Shown here piece by piece: positions 7,406 through 16,931 of a DNA stretch of 64,000 nt (positions are counted from its first letter, which is position 1; each line of letters starts with the position of its first letter). Under the pieces are notes generated by a model, which worked only from the letters and a program-made list of their open reading frames with translations, made no database searches and was not told the origin of the DNA. This stretch comes from Psychromonas sp. SA13A. GTDB lineage: Bacteria; Pseudomonadota; Gammaproteobacteria; Enterobacterales; Psychromonadaceae. A program made the position numbers and the translations under genes. The stretch covers positions 310,001-374,000 of the forward strand of contig NZ_WTKU01000001.1 in assembly GCF_011378715.1 (NCBI RefSeq), written 5' to 3'.

Positions 7406-9776
7406 CATCAACTCCTTGTTGGCCTTGTTCACTGCCCTCTTTTTTCTGCGCTTGTAACCACTCTTGCGCCACTTGCACGGCACCTAAAATACATTCTGCT
7501 GTAGCAGGCGTGTTTAAGCTCGGTGCAAATTGATAATCTGTGATACTGGCGACGGCATTTCGCAACGCACTCCACACGCTGATTCCTAACATGAAAGGAG
7601 GTTCACCGACGGCTTTGGATTTAAACACGGTTGTCGCTGGATTTTGTGAATCGTAAAGCGTGACATTAAACTCTGCAGGTGTATCGCCTATCGCTGGAAT
7701 TTTATAAGTAGCAGGTGCGTTACTGGCCAACTGACCTTTATCATTCCAACTTAAGTCTTCAGTGGTTAACCATCCCATACCTTGAATAAAGCCACCTTCA
7801 ATCTGTCCAATATCTAATGCGGGATTAATCGAGTTACCGACATCATGCAAAATATCAACTCGTGTGACTGAGTTTTCTCCGGTTAACACATCAACTTCTA
7901 CTTCACTCAGTGCAATTCCATAAGCGTAATAAAAGAAAGGATTACCTTCCGCTTTTTCACGGTCGTAATAGATTTCAGGGGTGGCATAAAAGCCAGTGCT
8001 AGAAAGTGAAATACGATTTAAATAAGCCAGGTTAATTAATTCTGGAAAGCTGATTTTCCCTTTTTCATGGATCAACTGATTATTCACTAACTGTAAACTG
8101 TCCGCTTTTACTGCAAAGTGCTCGCTAGCAAAGGTGAGTAATCTTTCTTTAATCGTGTTTGCTGCGTTTAATGCAGCCATACCGTTTAAGTCGGTTCCAC
8201 TTGATGCTGCAGTGGGTGAGGTGTTGGGCACTTTATCGGTACGTGTTGCATTGACTAGTACATGTTGCATATCGATGGAAAAAGCCTGTGCCACTATTTG
8301 TGCTATTTTGGTGTGTAAACCCTGTCCCATTTCCGTACCGCCATGATTCACATGAACGGAGCCATCGGCGTAAATAACCACTAGCGCACCGGCTTGGTTT
8401 AAATGCTGTACGGTAAAGGAAATGCCAAATTTAACCGGTGTTAATGACAACCCTTTTTTAATGATTGGAGAATGCTGATTAAAGTTTTCAATACTGGCTT
8501 TACGAGCCCAGTAATCGGCCTCTACTTCCATTTTTGCAATCATATCCTGAAGAATAAATTGCTCTACTTTTTGTTTATAAGGAGTGATATCACGACCAGG
8601 CGTATACAGGTTAAGCTTACGAATCTGTAATGGGTCTTTACCAAGGTAGTAAGCAATATCATCAACAATTTGCTCTGCGACAATCATGCCCTGCGGACCA
8701 CCAAAACCTCGGAATGCGGTATTACTAACGGTGTTCGTTTTACAACGGTTTCCATTAATATGTGCGGCAGGATAATAATAAGCATTGTCAGCGTGAAACA
8801 ATGCACGGTCTACAATTGCATCGGATAAATCTGCGGAGTAACCACAGTAACCATTGATATCAATATCAACACCGGTGATCAGTCCATCATCATCAAACCC
8901 TACTTGATAGGTGTTGTAAAAGGGATGACGTTTGCCCGTTACTTTAAAATCATCGCCACGTGCTAAACGAATTTTAACACTTTTACCCGTATAAAAAGCG
9001 GCCAGTGCAGCTAGACATGCCCAAGGTGCAGCCTGCGTTTCTTTTCCTCCAAAACCACCACCCATACGACGCATTTCTACGGTGACATAATTAAATGGTT
9101 TATTAAGAATTTTTGCGACTAAGTGCTGCACTTCAGAGGGATGTTGGCTTGACGACTCAATAAACATGCCACCATCTTCCGTTGGCGTGGCAGTGCTCAC
9201 TTGCCCTTCTAAATAAAAATGCTCTTGCCCACCCACGTAGAGTTCACCATTAATTTGGTGCTTGGCGTCATTAATTGCTTTTTTTGGCTCACCTCGATGT
9301 AATGCATGTGGAGGGCGCACCCAATGTTGCTCAGCCATCGCTTGTTTAATATCAAGCACAGTCGCTGTCTCTTGATATTCAATTTTCACTTTTCTAGCAG
9401 CAGTGCGAGCTATTTGATAACTGCTTGCGACTACCAATAAAATAGGCTGACTATGATATTCAATTTTGTCATCTGCCAATAATATATCGCCACTAAATAC
9501 AGGACTGACATCATTTTTACCCGGTATATCCTTGGCGCTATAAATATCCACCACACCTGTTACTGACAAAGCATCGCGTGTATCGATGGAAACAATATGG
9601 CCACAGGTAATTGTTGATAACACAGGGTAGGCATGCAAACTGTTTATTGCTTCGGGTTTATCATCAATATAAATGGCCTTGCCAGTGACCTGTTTAAGTG
9701 CACTTTCATGCGCAAAAGATTGGCCAATCGCATTCTTTGCAAGGCCACTTGGTTTATCTGTTTTAAAGTGCCTCAT
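7398..9776 (-). CDS. xdhB: Xanthine dehydrogenase, molybdopterin large subunit
   Basis: This 792-residue subunit carries the molybdenum centre and oxidises hypoxanthine and xanthine to urate in the cytoplasm. Visible family motifs are QEHFYLEGQ, RMGGGFGGKET, AFRGFGGPQGM, GTEMGQGLHTKI and AVGEPPFMLG; the last contains the conserved active-site glutamate. No signal peptide is present, as usual. It overlaps xdhA by 14 bases at its start and xdhC at its end. Its natural partners are the iron-sulfur/FAD subunit encoded just upstream and XdhC. Expression is probably under the RutR-like operator at 11371. It is complete and without frame damage. Confidence 0.94.
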   Translation of the reverse strand: MRHFKTDKPSGLAKNAIGQSFAHESALKQVTGKAIYIDDKPEAINSLHAYPVLSTITCGHIVSIDTRDALSVTGVVDIYSAKDIPGKNDVSPVFSGDILLADDKIEYHSQPILLVVASSYQIARTAARKVKIEYQETATVLDIKQAMAEQHWVRPPHALHRGEPKKAINDAKHQINGELYVGGQEHFYLEGQVSTATPTEDGGMFIESSSQHPSEVQHLVAKILNKPFNYVTVEMRRMGGGFGGKETQAAPWACLAALAAFYTGKSVKIRLARGDDFKVTGKRHPFYNTYQVGFDDDGLITGVDIDINGYCGYSADLSDAIVDRALFHADNAYYYPAAHINGNRCKTNTVSNTAFRGFGGPQGMIVAEQIVDDIAYYLGKDPLQIRKLNLYTPGRDITPYKQKVEQFILQDMIAKMEVEADYWARKASIENFNQHSPIIKKGLSLTPVKFGISFTVQHLNQAGALVVIYADGSVHVNHGGTEMGQGLHTKIAQIVAQAFSIDMQHVLVNATRTDKVPNTSPTAASSGTDLNGMAALNAANTIKERLLTFASEHFAVKADSLQLVNNQLIHEKGKISFPELINLAYLNRISLSSTGFYATPEIYYDREKAEGNPFFYYAYGIALSEVEVDVLTGENSVTRVDILHDVGNSINPALDIGQIEGGFIQGMGWLTTEDLSWNDKGQLASNAPATYKIPAIGDTPAEFNVTLYDSQNPATTVFKSKAVGEPPFMLGISVWSALRNAVASITDYQFAPSLNTPATAECILGAVQVAQEWLQAQKKEGSEQGQQGVDDA

Positions 9777-11286
9777 GATGGATCCTTGTTTGAATGGCGC
9801 TGCTAATTTGCGTATTTTGTTTTAATTGAATTTTACCTAATGCTTGAAACCAAATACGGTCAAAGAGATTTTTACTAACTTGAAGACGGTAAGTAGAAGA
9901 AGCACGGACGTCGGATAACGGCTGGAAATCGACATCTATTTGTTGTGCGGCGTGCTGTAGATTTTCTAGGTTTAAGATTTGACCATTTAGTGCTTTGGCA
10001 ACATTTTTAGCCAGTGCTGGCGTTGCAGCCATGCCACCCATTGCACATCTAACATTGTGCATTTTATCGTTATCCAATTGATAACTTAAAACTAAACATA
10101 CAGCGGAGATATCATCTTCTATACGTTTCGATATTTTATGACAGCTTAATTGCAATGTAGTCTCACGCTTAGGAATATGGATTGCAACGATCACCTCATC
10201 ATCAGCTAATTGTGTTTTGCGATAATCCATAAAGAAGTCGGCCAATGCAATCACACGTTGTCCACGACAACTCTGTAACTCAATGTTAGCGTTTAGCGCA
10301 ATAAATAGTGGAGCAGGATCGCCAATCGGTGAAGCATTAGCAATACTGCCACCTAGCGAACCTGCATTTCTAATTTGTAATGATCCTAGGCGTTCAAACA
10401 GTTCATGGGATTCTGGGTAAATTTCACAAAACCGCTCTAAAAATTCGCTATAAGGTAATGCAGCCCCAATATGTAAACCTTGCTGATCTTCATTAAACTG
10501 CATTAATTCAGGACAGTAACGTACTGAGATAAGTTTATTGTTATAACTAAGGCGCTGACTGAACTCTACCGATAAATCCGTTGCACCAGCTACAAATTGA
10601 GCCTGAGGATGTGATGCTTTTAAGGCACACAACTGTGATAAATTCTGTGGTAAATAAAAATGTTGATCACCCTCTTCTAACATTGGAATTTGATTTGCTA
10701 ACAGGGCTTTTTTAAGCGTTTCTGTTAATACGCTAACCTGTTGGCTAAAACGATGATCTTGGTGTGAAATATTTTGTGCTGCCTGCTTTGGATAGCTAAA
10801 GCATTTTTTTGCGGCTTTTAAAATCGGTTGATAACCGGTACAACGACATAAGTTACCGCCTAGCGCTTGAATAACCGCTTCTTTACCAGGGTATTGATTA
10901 TGGTTCATGTACAAAGCAAACAAACTCATAATAAAACCGGGCGTACAGAATCCACATTGAGAACCATGGCACTCCACCATCGCACGTTGTACTGGATGTA
11001 AATCTTCTAGCGTGGGGTCAACTTTAGTCGTGAGTGCTTCCACCGTGATTAGATGCTTACCATGTAAGTTGCCCACCAGCATTAAACAAGCATTAATGCT
11101 TTTGTATTGCCACTGGCCATTAATGAGATCGCCAACTACTACTGTACAGGCACCACAATCTCCTGAAGCACAACCCTCCTTGCTCCCTGCTCTCCCCATA
11201 TTGGTGCGTAACCAGTCTAAAATGCTCAGACTTGGCGCAAACGATTTCAGTTCAATCATTTCGTTATTAAGTAAAAACTGAATCAC
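9763..11286 (-). CDS. xdhA: Xanthine dehydrogenase, iron-sulfur/FAD small subunit
   Basis: This 507-residue electron-transfer subunit has a plant-type 2Fe-2S domain first (CASGDCGACTVVVG near residue 39), then the helical 2Fe-2S domain (CGFCTPGF and NLCRCTGYQPI, about 112-155). An FAD-binding domain follows (AGATDLSVEF; GGSIANASPIGDPAP) and a CO-dehydrogenase flavoprotein C-terminal domain closes the protein. It passes electrons from the molybdenum site to NAD. It is the first gene of the operon; the divergent purine-binding-protein gene starts 219 bases away with the operator between them. All eight cluster cysteines appear present. Confidence 0.94.
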   Translation of the reverse strand: MIQFLLNNEMIELKSFAPSLSILDWLRTNMGRAGSKEGCASGDCGACTVVVGDLINGQWQYKSINACLMLVGNLHGKHLITVEALTTKVDPTLEDLHPVQRAMVECHGSQCGFCTPGFIMSLFALYMNHNQYPGKEAVIQALGGNLCRCTGYQPILKAAKKCFSYPKQAAQNISHQDHRFSQQVSVLTETLKKALLANQIPMLEEGDQHFYLPQNLSQLCALKASHPQAQFVAGATDLSVEFSQRLSYNNKLISVRYCPELMQFNEDQQGLHIGAALPYSEFLERFCEIYPESHELFERLGSLQIRNAGSLGGSIANASPIGDPAPLFIALNANIELQSCRGQRVIALADFFMDYRKTQLADDEVIVAIHIPKRETTLQLSCHKISKRIEDDISAVCLVLSYQLDNDKMHNVRCAMGGMAATPALAKNVAKALNGQILNLENLQHAAQQIDVDFQPLSDVRASSTYRLQVSKNLFDRIWFQALGKIQLKQNTQISSAIQTRIHHEAL

Positions 11287-11370
11287 GTAAACCTCCCTTT
11301 ACTAACTGAGCCTTTGTTTATAGGTTCTTAGCATTATTAATTGTAGAACATTAAAAAATTTTAAATGCAT

Positions 11371-11386
11371 TTGACCACTTGGTCAG
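11371..11386. promoter_or_regulatory. RutR-type operator
   Basis: TTGACCACTTGGTCAG matches the E. coli RutR palindrome (TTGACCA-N2-TGGTCAA) at all but the last base. It lies between divergent xdhA and the BMP binding-protein gene. It overlaps TTGGTC (11379-11384), which with TACTAT (11401-11406) at 16 bases makes a plausible promoter for the binding protein. The RutR-like regulator at 12703-13392 is the obvious ligand-responsive binder. The motif is read from sequence; binding is inferred. Confidence 0.8.
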
Positions 11387-11505
11387 TTTCTTGCTCTGCA
11401 TACTATGTACCAACCTTGATTCGTGTTCAAAAAATGGTATTTGATATGGAACGTCATTAAGCAGTTTTTAATGCAAAACAAAAAATCGATATATGGAGAA
11501 TAAAT

Positions 11506-12573
11506 ATGAAAAAGATTTTCAAAATGTTGTGTTTAACCCTGACCTTGGGTTTCTCTGCATTTAGCCACGCCGAAGAGCCATTAAAAATAGGGTTTGTTTA
11601 CGTGAGCTCAACGGGAGAAGCAGGTTGGACCTACACACATGACCAAGCACGACTTAACCTAGAAAAAGTATTTGGCGATAAGATTAAAACAACGTTTATC
11701 GAAAATGTTGCAGAAGGGCCGGATGCTGAACGAGTGATCACACAACTTGCACAAAGTGGTCATAAATTAATTTTTACCACTTCTTTTGGTTACATGAACC
11801 CAACACTTAAAGTAGCTAAACGTTTCCCAAATGTTCGCTTTGAACATGCAACGGGTTATAAACGTGCTAAAAATGTCGGCACTTATTTCGACCGTATTTA
11901 TGAAGCAAGATACTTAACGGGTGTGGTTGCAGGTTACATGACTAAATCAAACACCTTAGGTTATATCGGTGCGTTCCCTATTCCTGAAGTAGTGCGTGGT
12001 ATTAATGCATTTACACTAGGTGCTCGTTCAGTAAAACCAGACCTAAAAGTAAAAGTAGTATGGGTAAATACTTGGTTTGACCCTGCAAAAGAACGTGAAG
12101 CAGCAAACAGCTTGATCGACCAAAAAGCCGATGTTATTACTTTTCATACGGATTCTCCAGCAGCAGTACAAGCAGCTGAAGATGCAGGTGTTTATGCCAT
12201 TGCGTACCATTCAGATATGAGCGATTACGGTCCAACAGCACAGCTCACAGCAGCGGTTCATAACTGGGACAGCTTTTACGTTAAACGTGTGCAATCAATT
12301 ATGGATGGTACTTGGAAATCGGAAGATGTTTGGGAAGGTATTGGGTCAGGTATGACACAAATTGCTCCTTTCAATAAAGCTGTTCCACAGGATGTGGCAG
12401 ATAAAGTAAATGCATTGTCAGCACAAATTGTCAGTGGTGCATTCCACCCATTCACAGGCCCAATCAAGGATCAGTCTGGCAAAGTAATTGTACCTGCCGG
12501 CGAAGTGATGAAAGACGGTGATTTATTACGTATGGATTATTATGTTGAAGGCGTTGATGGCAAACTAAAATAG
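11506..12573 (+). CDS. BMP-family substrate-binding protein, probably purine
   Basis: A periplasmic binding protein of the basic-membrane-protein family (355 residues), feeding the BMP-type permeases at 1-1866. It has a Sec signal peptide with cleavage after SHA at about residue 22. The mature start PLKIGFVYVSSTGEAGWTY is typical of the nucleoside/purine BMP group, as are the AEGPDAERVI and FTTSFGYMNP segments. There is no lipobox, so it is soluble. Related BMP proteins next to xanthine dehydrogenase genes are thought to bind purines. It is co-controlled with xdhABC by the operator upstream. A 30-base hairpin follows the gene. Confidence 0.88.
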   Translation: MKKIFKMLCLTLTLGFSAFSHAEEPLKIGFVYVSSTGEAGWTYTHDQARLNLEKVFGDKIKTTFIENVAEGPDAERVITQLAQSGHKLIFTTSFGYMNPTLKVAKRFPNVRFEHATGYKRAKNVGTYFDRIYEARYLTGVVAGYMTKSNTLGYIGAFPIPEVVRGINAFTLGARSVKPDLKVKVVWVNTWFDPAKEREAANSLIDQKADVITFHTDSPAAVQAAEDAGVYAIAYHSDMSDYGPTAQLTAAVHNWDSFYVKRVQSIMDGTWKSEDVWEGIGSGMTQIAPFNKAVPQDVADKVNALSAQIVSGAFHPFTGPIKDQSGKVIVPAGEVMKDGDLLRMDYYVEGVDGKLK

Positions 12574-12600
12574 CCCTCATTCCTCTTAACATTATAAATA

Positions 12601-12630
12601 GATGGGATTTAAGATTATCTAAATCCCATC
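12601..12630 (+). terminator. Hairpin after the BMP binding-protein gene
   Basis: GATGGGATTTA pairs perfectly with TAAATCCCATC around an eight-base loop, 27 bases past the stop. No T-run follows, so it may stabilise the message or be a weak terminator before the regulator gene. Confidence 0.5.
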
Positions 12631-12702
12631 ATGTTAAACATCTATTACATCTTTAAATGCGTCAGTTATTAACATAACAACCCTAAAGAGTGCTTCCTAG
12701 TT

Positions 12703-13392
12703 ATGAACAAGACAATTAAAAAATCGACTCAAAAAACAGGACAAAAAAGAGCAATACATGAACGGGGAAAATTAGTTGATATACGTAAAGATAATGTAAA
12801 ACATATTTTAGCAGCCGCTGAAAAAATATTTGCAGAGCGCGGTTATCGAGGCACCACTGTTTTAGCAGTCGCACAGGAAGTAGGTTTACCAAAGGCCAAT
12901 ATTCTTTATTACTTTAAAACCAAAGAAGGTTTGTATAAAGAAGTCATGAGCCAATTATTAAAGCTATGGATGGGCAGCATGAATGAAATGAATGAGCACT
13001 CTCACCCTAGAGATGCCCTGCCGATTTATATCGCCAATAAAATGCGTCAATCCCAGAAACATCCCAATGCATCTCGTATTTTTGCTGCAGAAGTCTTACA
13101 TGGTGCTCATTATCTTCGTGCACCGTTAGAGGCAGAATTAAAAGAACAATATGAACAGACCTGCCAAGTATTCCAAAGTTGGATCGATAAAAAATGGATG
13201 GATCCGATGAATCCGCAACATTTATTGTTTATGTTATGGTCCAGTACACAGGCCTATGCAGACCATGGTTTACAAATAAGTATTCTAATGAAGAAAGAGC
13301 AGCTAGAAGAGCAAGACTTTGAACAAGGCGTGCAACTATTAACACAAGTGATTTTAAAGGGCTGTGGTGTTAGCAATAAAAATAACGATTAG
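12703..13392 (+). CDS. TetR-family regulator, RutR-like
   Basis: A 229-residue repressor. The N-terminal TetR helix-turn-helix lies at about residues 28-75 (AAEKIFAERGYRGTTV, then VGLPKANILYYFKTKEGLY). The C-terminal half closely follows RutR: SRIFAAEVLHGA, a PQHLLFMLWSSTQAYAD segment and a final helix. E. coli RutR senses uracil/thymine and controls pyrimidine and purine genes. Here the neighbours are xdhABC and a BMP transporter, so purine catabolism is the likely target and the ligand may differ. A RutR-type palindrome occurs at 11371. It may be transcribed from its own start or by readthrough from the binding-protein gene. Confidence 0.85.
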   Translation: MNKTIKKSTQKTGQKRAIHERGKLVDIRKDNVKHILAAAEKIFAERGYRGTTVLAVAQEVGLPKANILYYFKTKEGLYKEVMSQLLKLWMGSMNEMNEHSHPRDALPIYIANKMRQSQKHPNASRIFAAEVLHGAHYLRAPLEAELKEQYEQTCQVFQSWIDKKWMDPMNPQHLLFMLWSSTQAYADHGLQISILMKKEQLEEQDFEQGVQLLTQVILKGCGVSNKNND

Positions 13393-13420
13393 TAGTAAAA
13401 ATAACGAAGGAAAATAGACT

Positions 13421-13502
13421 GCTCTCTTTACGACTCAACAACAAATAATTCCCTCTACAGCTCGACAACAAATAACTCTCTTTACGACTCAACAACAAAC
13501 AA
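13421..13502 (+). repeat. Three imperfect tandem repeats
   Basis: A unit of about 25-30 bases is repeated at 13421-13450, 13451-13475 and 13476-13502. Units 1 and 3 share CTCTCTTTACGACTCAACAA; unit 2 is more diverged. They sit between the regulator stop and the terminator, and their role is unknown. Confidence 0.7.
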
Positions 13503-13531
13503 AAAAGCGCTCTTTATAAAAGAACGCTTTT
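13503..13531. terminator. Bidirectional terminator
   Basis: AAAAGCG/CGCTTTT plus TCTTT/AAAGA form a stem with A-rich and T-rich flanks on both strands, between the convergent rutR-like gene and dctM. Confidence 0.8.
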
Positions 13532-13568
13532 AAAGTTTAAGCAGAGTGAAGGCCAGTGAGTAGCTTTT

Positions 13569-14948
13569 TTAACCGTACACTAATTCAGGTAACCACGTTG
13601 CCAGTTGCGGGTAATAAGCAAGCAGCCCAATCACCACTATTTGAATCCCGATAAAGGGAATAACACCGCGATAAATTTGTGGTGTTGATACCGAGTCGGG
13701 CGCGACACCACGCAAATAAAACAGTGAGAATCCAAAGGGGGGTGTTAAGAACGACGTTTGTAAATTTAACGCGATCATAATACCTAACCAAACAGGATCA
13801 ATACCCATTGCTAGCAAGATAGGGGCAACAATTGGGATCACAACAAAAGTAATTTCAATAAAGTCTAAAAAGAACCCTAATAAGAACATCACTAACATTA
13901 CTAAAAAGACGGCACCAAACACACCACCCGGTAAGTTAGTTAAAAACTCACGTACTAGGTCATCACCACCAAAACCTCTAAATACCAATGAGAAGATAGA
14001 AGCACCAATGAGTATCATAAATACCATTGAGGTTACTTCAGTAGTGCTGCGTAGCACTTTCTGTAATACAGGAAAGGTGAGTGTCTTCTTAAGTTTAGCG
14101 AGAATAATCGCGCCAATAGAACCCACTGATGCAGCTTCTGTTGGTGTTGCGATACCGCCAAGAATAGAACCTAGTACTAAAACAATTAACCCAATTGGCG
14201 GAATCAATACGGTTAGTACTTGCATCCACAGTTCTCTACTTACCTTACGTTCATCGGCAGGGATCGGTGGAACTTTTTTAGGGGCAATAATAGCAATGGC
14301 GATAATATAAAGCGCATATAAGCTGACCAATAAAATACCTGGAAGCAAAGCGCCTAAAAATAGGTCTCCTACGGTGACACTTTCCGGAGAGAAAATGCCT
14401 TGGTCTAATTGTGCTTGTTGGTAAGAAGATGAAATAACATCACCTAATAACACTAAGACAATAGAAGGAGGAATGATTTGTCCTAAGGTGCCGGAGGCAC
14501 AAATTACACCCGTTGCAACTTGTGGAGAATAACCACGCTTAAGCATGGTCGGTAATGCTAACAAGCCCATAGTGACAACCGTTGCACCAACAATCCCAGT
14601 ACTAGCGGCTAATAACATACCAACAATCAGTACCGATAAGCCGAGACCACCTGGTTTGCCACCAAAAACTTGGCCCATGGTATCTAATAGCTCTTCCGCT
14701 ATTTTAGACTTCTCTAACATCACCCCCATAAATACAAATAAGGGGATCGCTATTAATAGATCATTAGCGAGAATACCTTGAATACGATTAGGAATAGCCT
14801 CTAAAAAAACACTATCAAAGGTATCTGTTGCAAAGCCAACTAAAGCAAACAATAAAGCTGAGCCTGCTAACGCAAACGCAACCGGATAACCAATCAATAA
14901 AATGATGAAGGCAAAAGCAAATAACCACAGAGGAATAAATTCGATCAT
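13569..14948 (-). CDS. dctM: TRAP transporter large permease (DctM)
   Basis: The 459-residue large membrane subunit of a TRAP transporter couples substrate uptake to a sodium gradient. It has about 12 membrane segments and family signatures such as GYPVAFALAGSALLFAL, ASTGIVGATVVTMG and GQIIPPSIVLVLLGD. This larger DctM class goes with TakP-like binding proteins. Its start overlaps the small subunit's stop by four bases. It is the last gene of dctP-dctQ-dctM on the minus strand and faces the terminator at 13503. Substrates of this class are usually 2-oxo acids; that is inference. Confidence 0.92.
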   Translation of the reverse strand: MIEFIPLWLFAFAFIILLIGYPVAFALAGSALLFALVGFATDTFDSVFLEAIPNRIQGILANDLLIAIPLFVFMGVMLEKSKIAEELLDTMGQVFGGKPGGLGLSVLIVGMLLAASTGIVGATVVTMGLLALPTMLKRGYSPQVATGVICASGTLGQIIPPSIVLVLLGDVISSSYQQAQLDQGIFSPESVTVGDLFLGALLPGILLVSLYALYIIAIAIIAPKKVPPIPADERKVSRELWMQVLTVLIPPIGLIVLVLGSILGGIATPTEAASVGSIGAIILAKLKKTLTFPVLQKVLRSTTEVTSMVFMILIGASIFSLVFRGFGGDDLVREFLTNLPGGVFGAVFLVMLVMFLLGFFLDFIEITFVVIPIVAPILLAMGIDPVWLGIMIALNLQTSFLTPPFGFSLFYLRGVAPDSVSTPQIYRGVIPFIGIQIVVIGLLAYYPQLATWLPELVYG

Positions 14949-15511
14949 AGTCCATGCTCCTCTTCAGTTACATCTAATGCCAACACGTGTTGTTCATATC
15001 CTTTAATAATTAATATCGCTTTTAAGCTTTCGGCAATGCCTTGAATGATCATTAATACCGGCATTAATAAAATCGTAGACTTAAACAAGTAACGCGCATC
15101 CACTCCGCCCGCTTCCTGTGAACCTTCTAATATTTCCCAAGAGGCAGCCACATATTCCCACGCGATATAGAAGATAAAGACACAGGTTGGCAGTAATAAA
15201 AATAGGAAGCCTAATAAGTTAACCCAGGCTTTTTTCTTTGCGGAGGCAGGTCGGTAAAATATATCAACACGGACATGAGCACCTTTGAGCAAGGTGTAGC
15301 CCATACCTAACATGATCACATAGTTGTGAAAGTAACTAATAGATTCTTGCATAAATACAGAGCCAGTATTAAAAGCATAACGCATAACAACAACGGTGAA
15401 GGTAATCAGCACAATCGCTAAAACAAACCAAGAGACAAAACGACCTAACCAATCACTGAAACGATTAATGTTCCTGATCATTGCTATTAATGAAGGGGAT
15501 GGTGTATCCAT
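14945..15511 (-). CDS. dctQ: TRAP transporter small permease (DctQ)
   Basis: The 188-residue small membrane subunit has four predicted membrane helices. Family features seen include FNTGSVFMQESISYFHNYV and LKGAHVRVDIFY. It complexes with the adjacent DctM. The gene begins about 200 bases after the binding-protein gene, with a long hairpin between, and overlaps dctM. The C-terminus is charged and cytoplasmic. Confidence 0.9.
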   Translation of the reverse strand: MDTPSPSLIAMIRNINRFSDWLGRFVSWFVLAIVLITFTVVVMRYAFNTGSVFMQESISYFHNYVIMLGMGYTLLKGAHVRVDIFYRPASAKKKAWVNLLGFLFLLLPTCVFIFYIAWEYVAASWEILEGSQEAGGVDARYLFKSTILLMPVLMIIQGIAESLKAILIIKGYEQHVLALDVTEEEHGL

Positions 15512-15631
15512 ACAAAATTCTCAATCTACAAACTAAAAGAAACGGCGCAGTGTGACTATTAATCTAATGCAATCCAGTACATTACGATTCAATAAAATAT
15601 CACGGCCGTTATTATGACGTTAAAACAGAAA

Positions 15632-15680
15632 TTAATCCTATTCATAAAGGTATTAATAACACTTTAATGAACAGGATTAA
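15632..15680 (-). promoter_or_regulatory. Hairpin between dctP and dctQ
   Basis: TTAATCCT and AGGATTAA close an imperfect stem extended by TTCATAAAG against CTTTAATGAA. It lies between the binding-protein gene and the permease genes and could stabilise dctP mRNA or attenuate readthrough. No strong T-run follows on the minus strand. Confidence 0.5.
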
Positions 15681-15707
15681 CATTGAGAGTAGTGAAATAG
15701 GGGCTAA

Positions 15708-16793
15708 CTACTCAGGACTTCTTGCATTTAAGTAAGCTTTTTCTGAAATATCATGCCATTTAATAACTTGATCTCGATAAGCTTTATAAGATGCATAAAC
15801 TTTTTTACTCATTTCATCTTTTTGAGCTTCTTCTTCAACCACTTCTTCTGACAAGGTTTTTAATTTAGCTAACACATCTTTTGGAAAAGGTAATAACTCA
15901 ACACCACCTTTACTCATTAACTGTCCAAGGGCCGCATGATTACGCGTTGTGAAATCGGCTAACATATCTGCATTAGCAATTTTTGTTGCATTTAACACAA
16001 TCGATTGCAGATTTTCAGGTAACCCTTCTAATGCTTTTTTATTGATCAGGATTTCCATTGATGAACCTGGCTCATGCCATCCTGGGTAGTAATAGTATTT
16101 AGCTGCTTTGTTTAAACCAAAAGCTAAATCGTTATACGGACCAACCCACTCCGTCGCGTCAATAGTACCCGATTGTAAAGCAGGGAAAATTTCGCTACCC
16201 GGTAGCAATACAGGTGTACCGCCAGCACGTTTTAAAACTTCACCACCTAAACCCGGTATACGCATTTTTAAGCCTTTAACATCGGCTAAACTATCGATAC
16301 GTTTATTAAACCAACCACCCATTTGCACGCCTGTATTACCGCCCGGCATAGGCACAATACCAAAAGGTGCATAAGCTTCATGCCAAAGTTCTAGCCCGCC
16401 TCCACTATATATCCAGCCATTCATTTCTTGCGCCGTTAAACCAAAAGGTACTGCGGTGAAAAATTGGCCTGCTGGTACTTTACCTTTCCAGTAATAGGCT
16501 GCACTGTGCCCTAATTCTGCGGTACCACGAGAGACTGCATCAAACACTTCTAATGCACCCACTAACTCTTTTGCCCCATAAACTTTGACTTGAATTCGTC
16601 CATCACTCATCTCATTAATGAGTTTCGCTAATTCATTTGCCCCTGTCCCTAAACCTGGAAAGTTTTTTGGCCAAGTTGTTACCATTTTCCACTTATATTC
16701 TGCTTTAGCGGCATTGGCCATAAAAGGCGTTAATAACGCCCCTGCCATCGTCATTCCGATCGCTAATTTTGTAATTATTCTTTTTAACGGCAT
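15708..16793 (-). CDS. dctP: TRAP substrate-binding protein, TakP-like
   Basis: A periplasmic binding protein (361 residues) with a Sec signal peptide cleaved near ANA (about residue 28). The mature part begins YKWKMVTTWPKNFPGLG. The segment GNTGVQMGGWFNK and the later WHEPGSSMEILINKK match the TakP/2-oxo-acid group of DctP proteins, in which Gln and Arg residues hold the carboxylate. It delivers substrate to DctQM, encoded 200 bases downstream. The start has an upstream AAGGAG about eight bases away. The exact ligand cannot be read from sequence. Confidence 0.9.
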   Translation of the reverse strand: MPLKRIITKLAIGMTMAGALLTPFMANAAKAEYKWKMVTTWPKNFPGLGTGANELAKLINEMSDGRIQVKVYGAKELVGALEVFDAVSRGTAELGHSAAYYWKGKVPAGQFFTAVPFGLTAQEMNGWIYSGGGLELWHEAYAPFGIVPMPGGNTGVQMGGWFNKRIDSLADVKGLKMRIPGLGGEVLKRAGGTPVLLPGSEIFPALQSGTIDATEWVGPYNDLAFGLNKAAKYYYYPGWHEPGSSMEILINKKALEGLPENLQSIVLNATKIANADMLADFTTRNHAALGQLMSKGGVELLPFPKDVLAKLKTLSEEVVEEEAQKDEMSKKVYASYKAYRDQVIKWHDISEKAYLNARSPE

Positions 16794-16931
16794 TCTAAAC
16801 TCCTTGAATGGTAACGATTATTTATAGTGTTACATTTTCCAATGCTTCACTTATCTGTAATAAAGTCTTTAGGATGTTAATGAAATGCTAACAAGTAGCA
16901 AATAAATCATCCCTTAAGTGTCGATTTATTT

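Noticed and set aside
13421-13502. CRISPR-like array
   Set aside because: Only three units, imperfect and directly adjacent without spacers, and no cas genes.
16618-16827. Plus-strand open frames opposite transporter genes (here and elsewhere)
   Set aside because: They are antisense shadows of clear coding regions, with composition matching the opposite strand.
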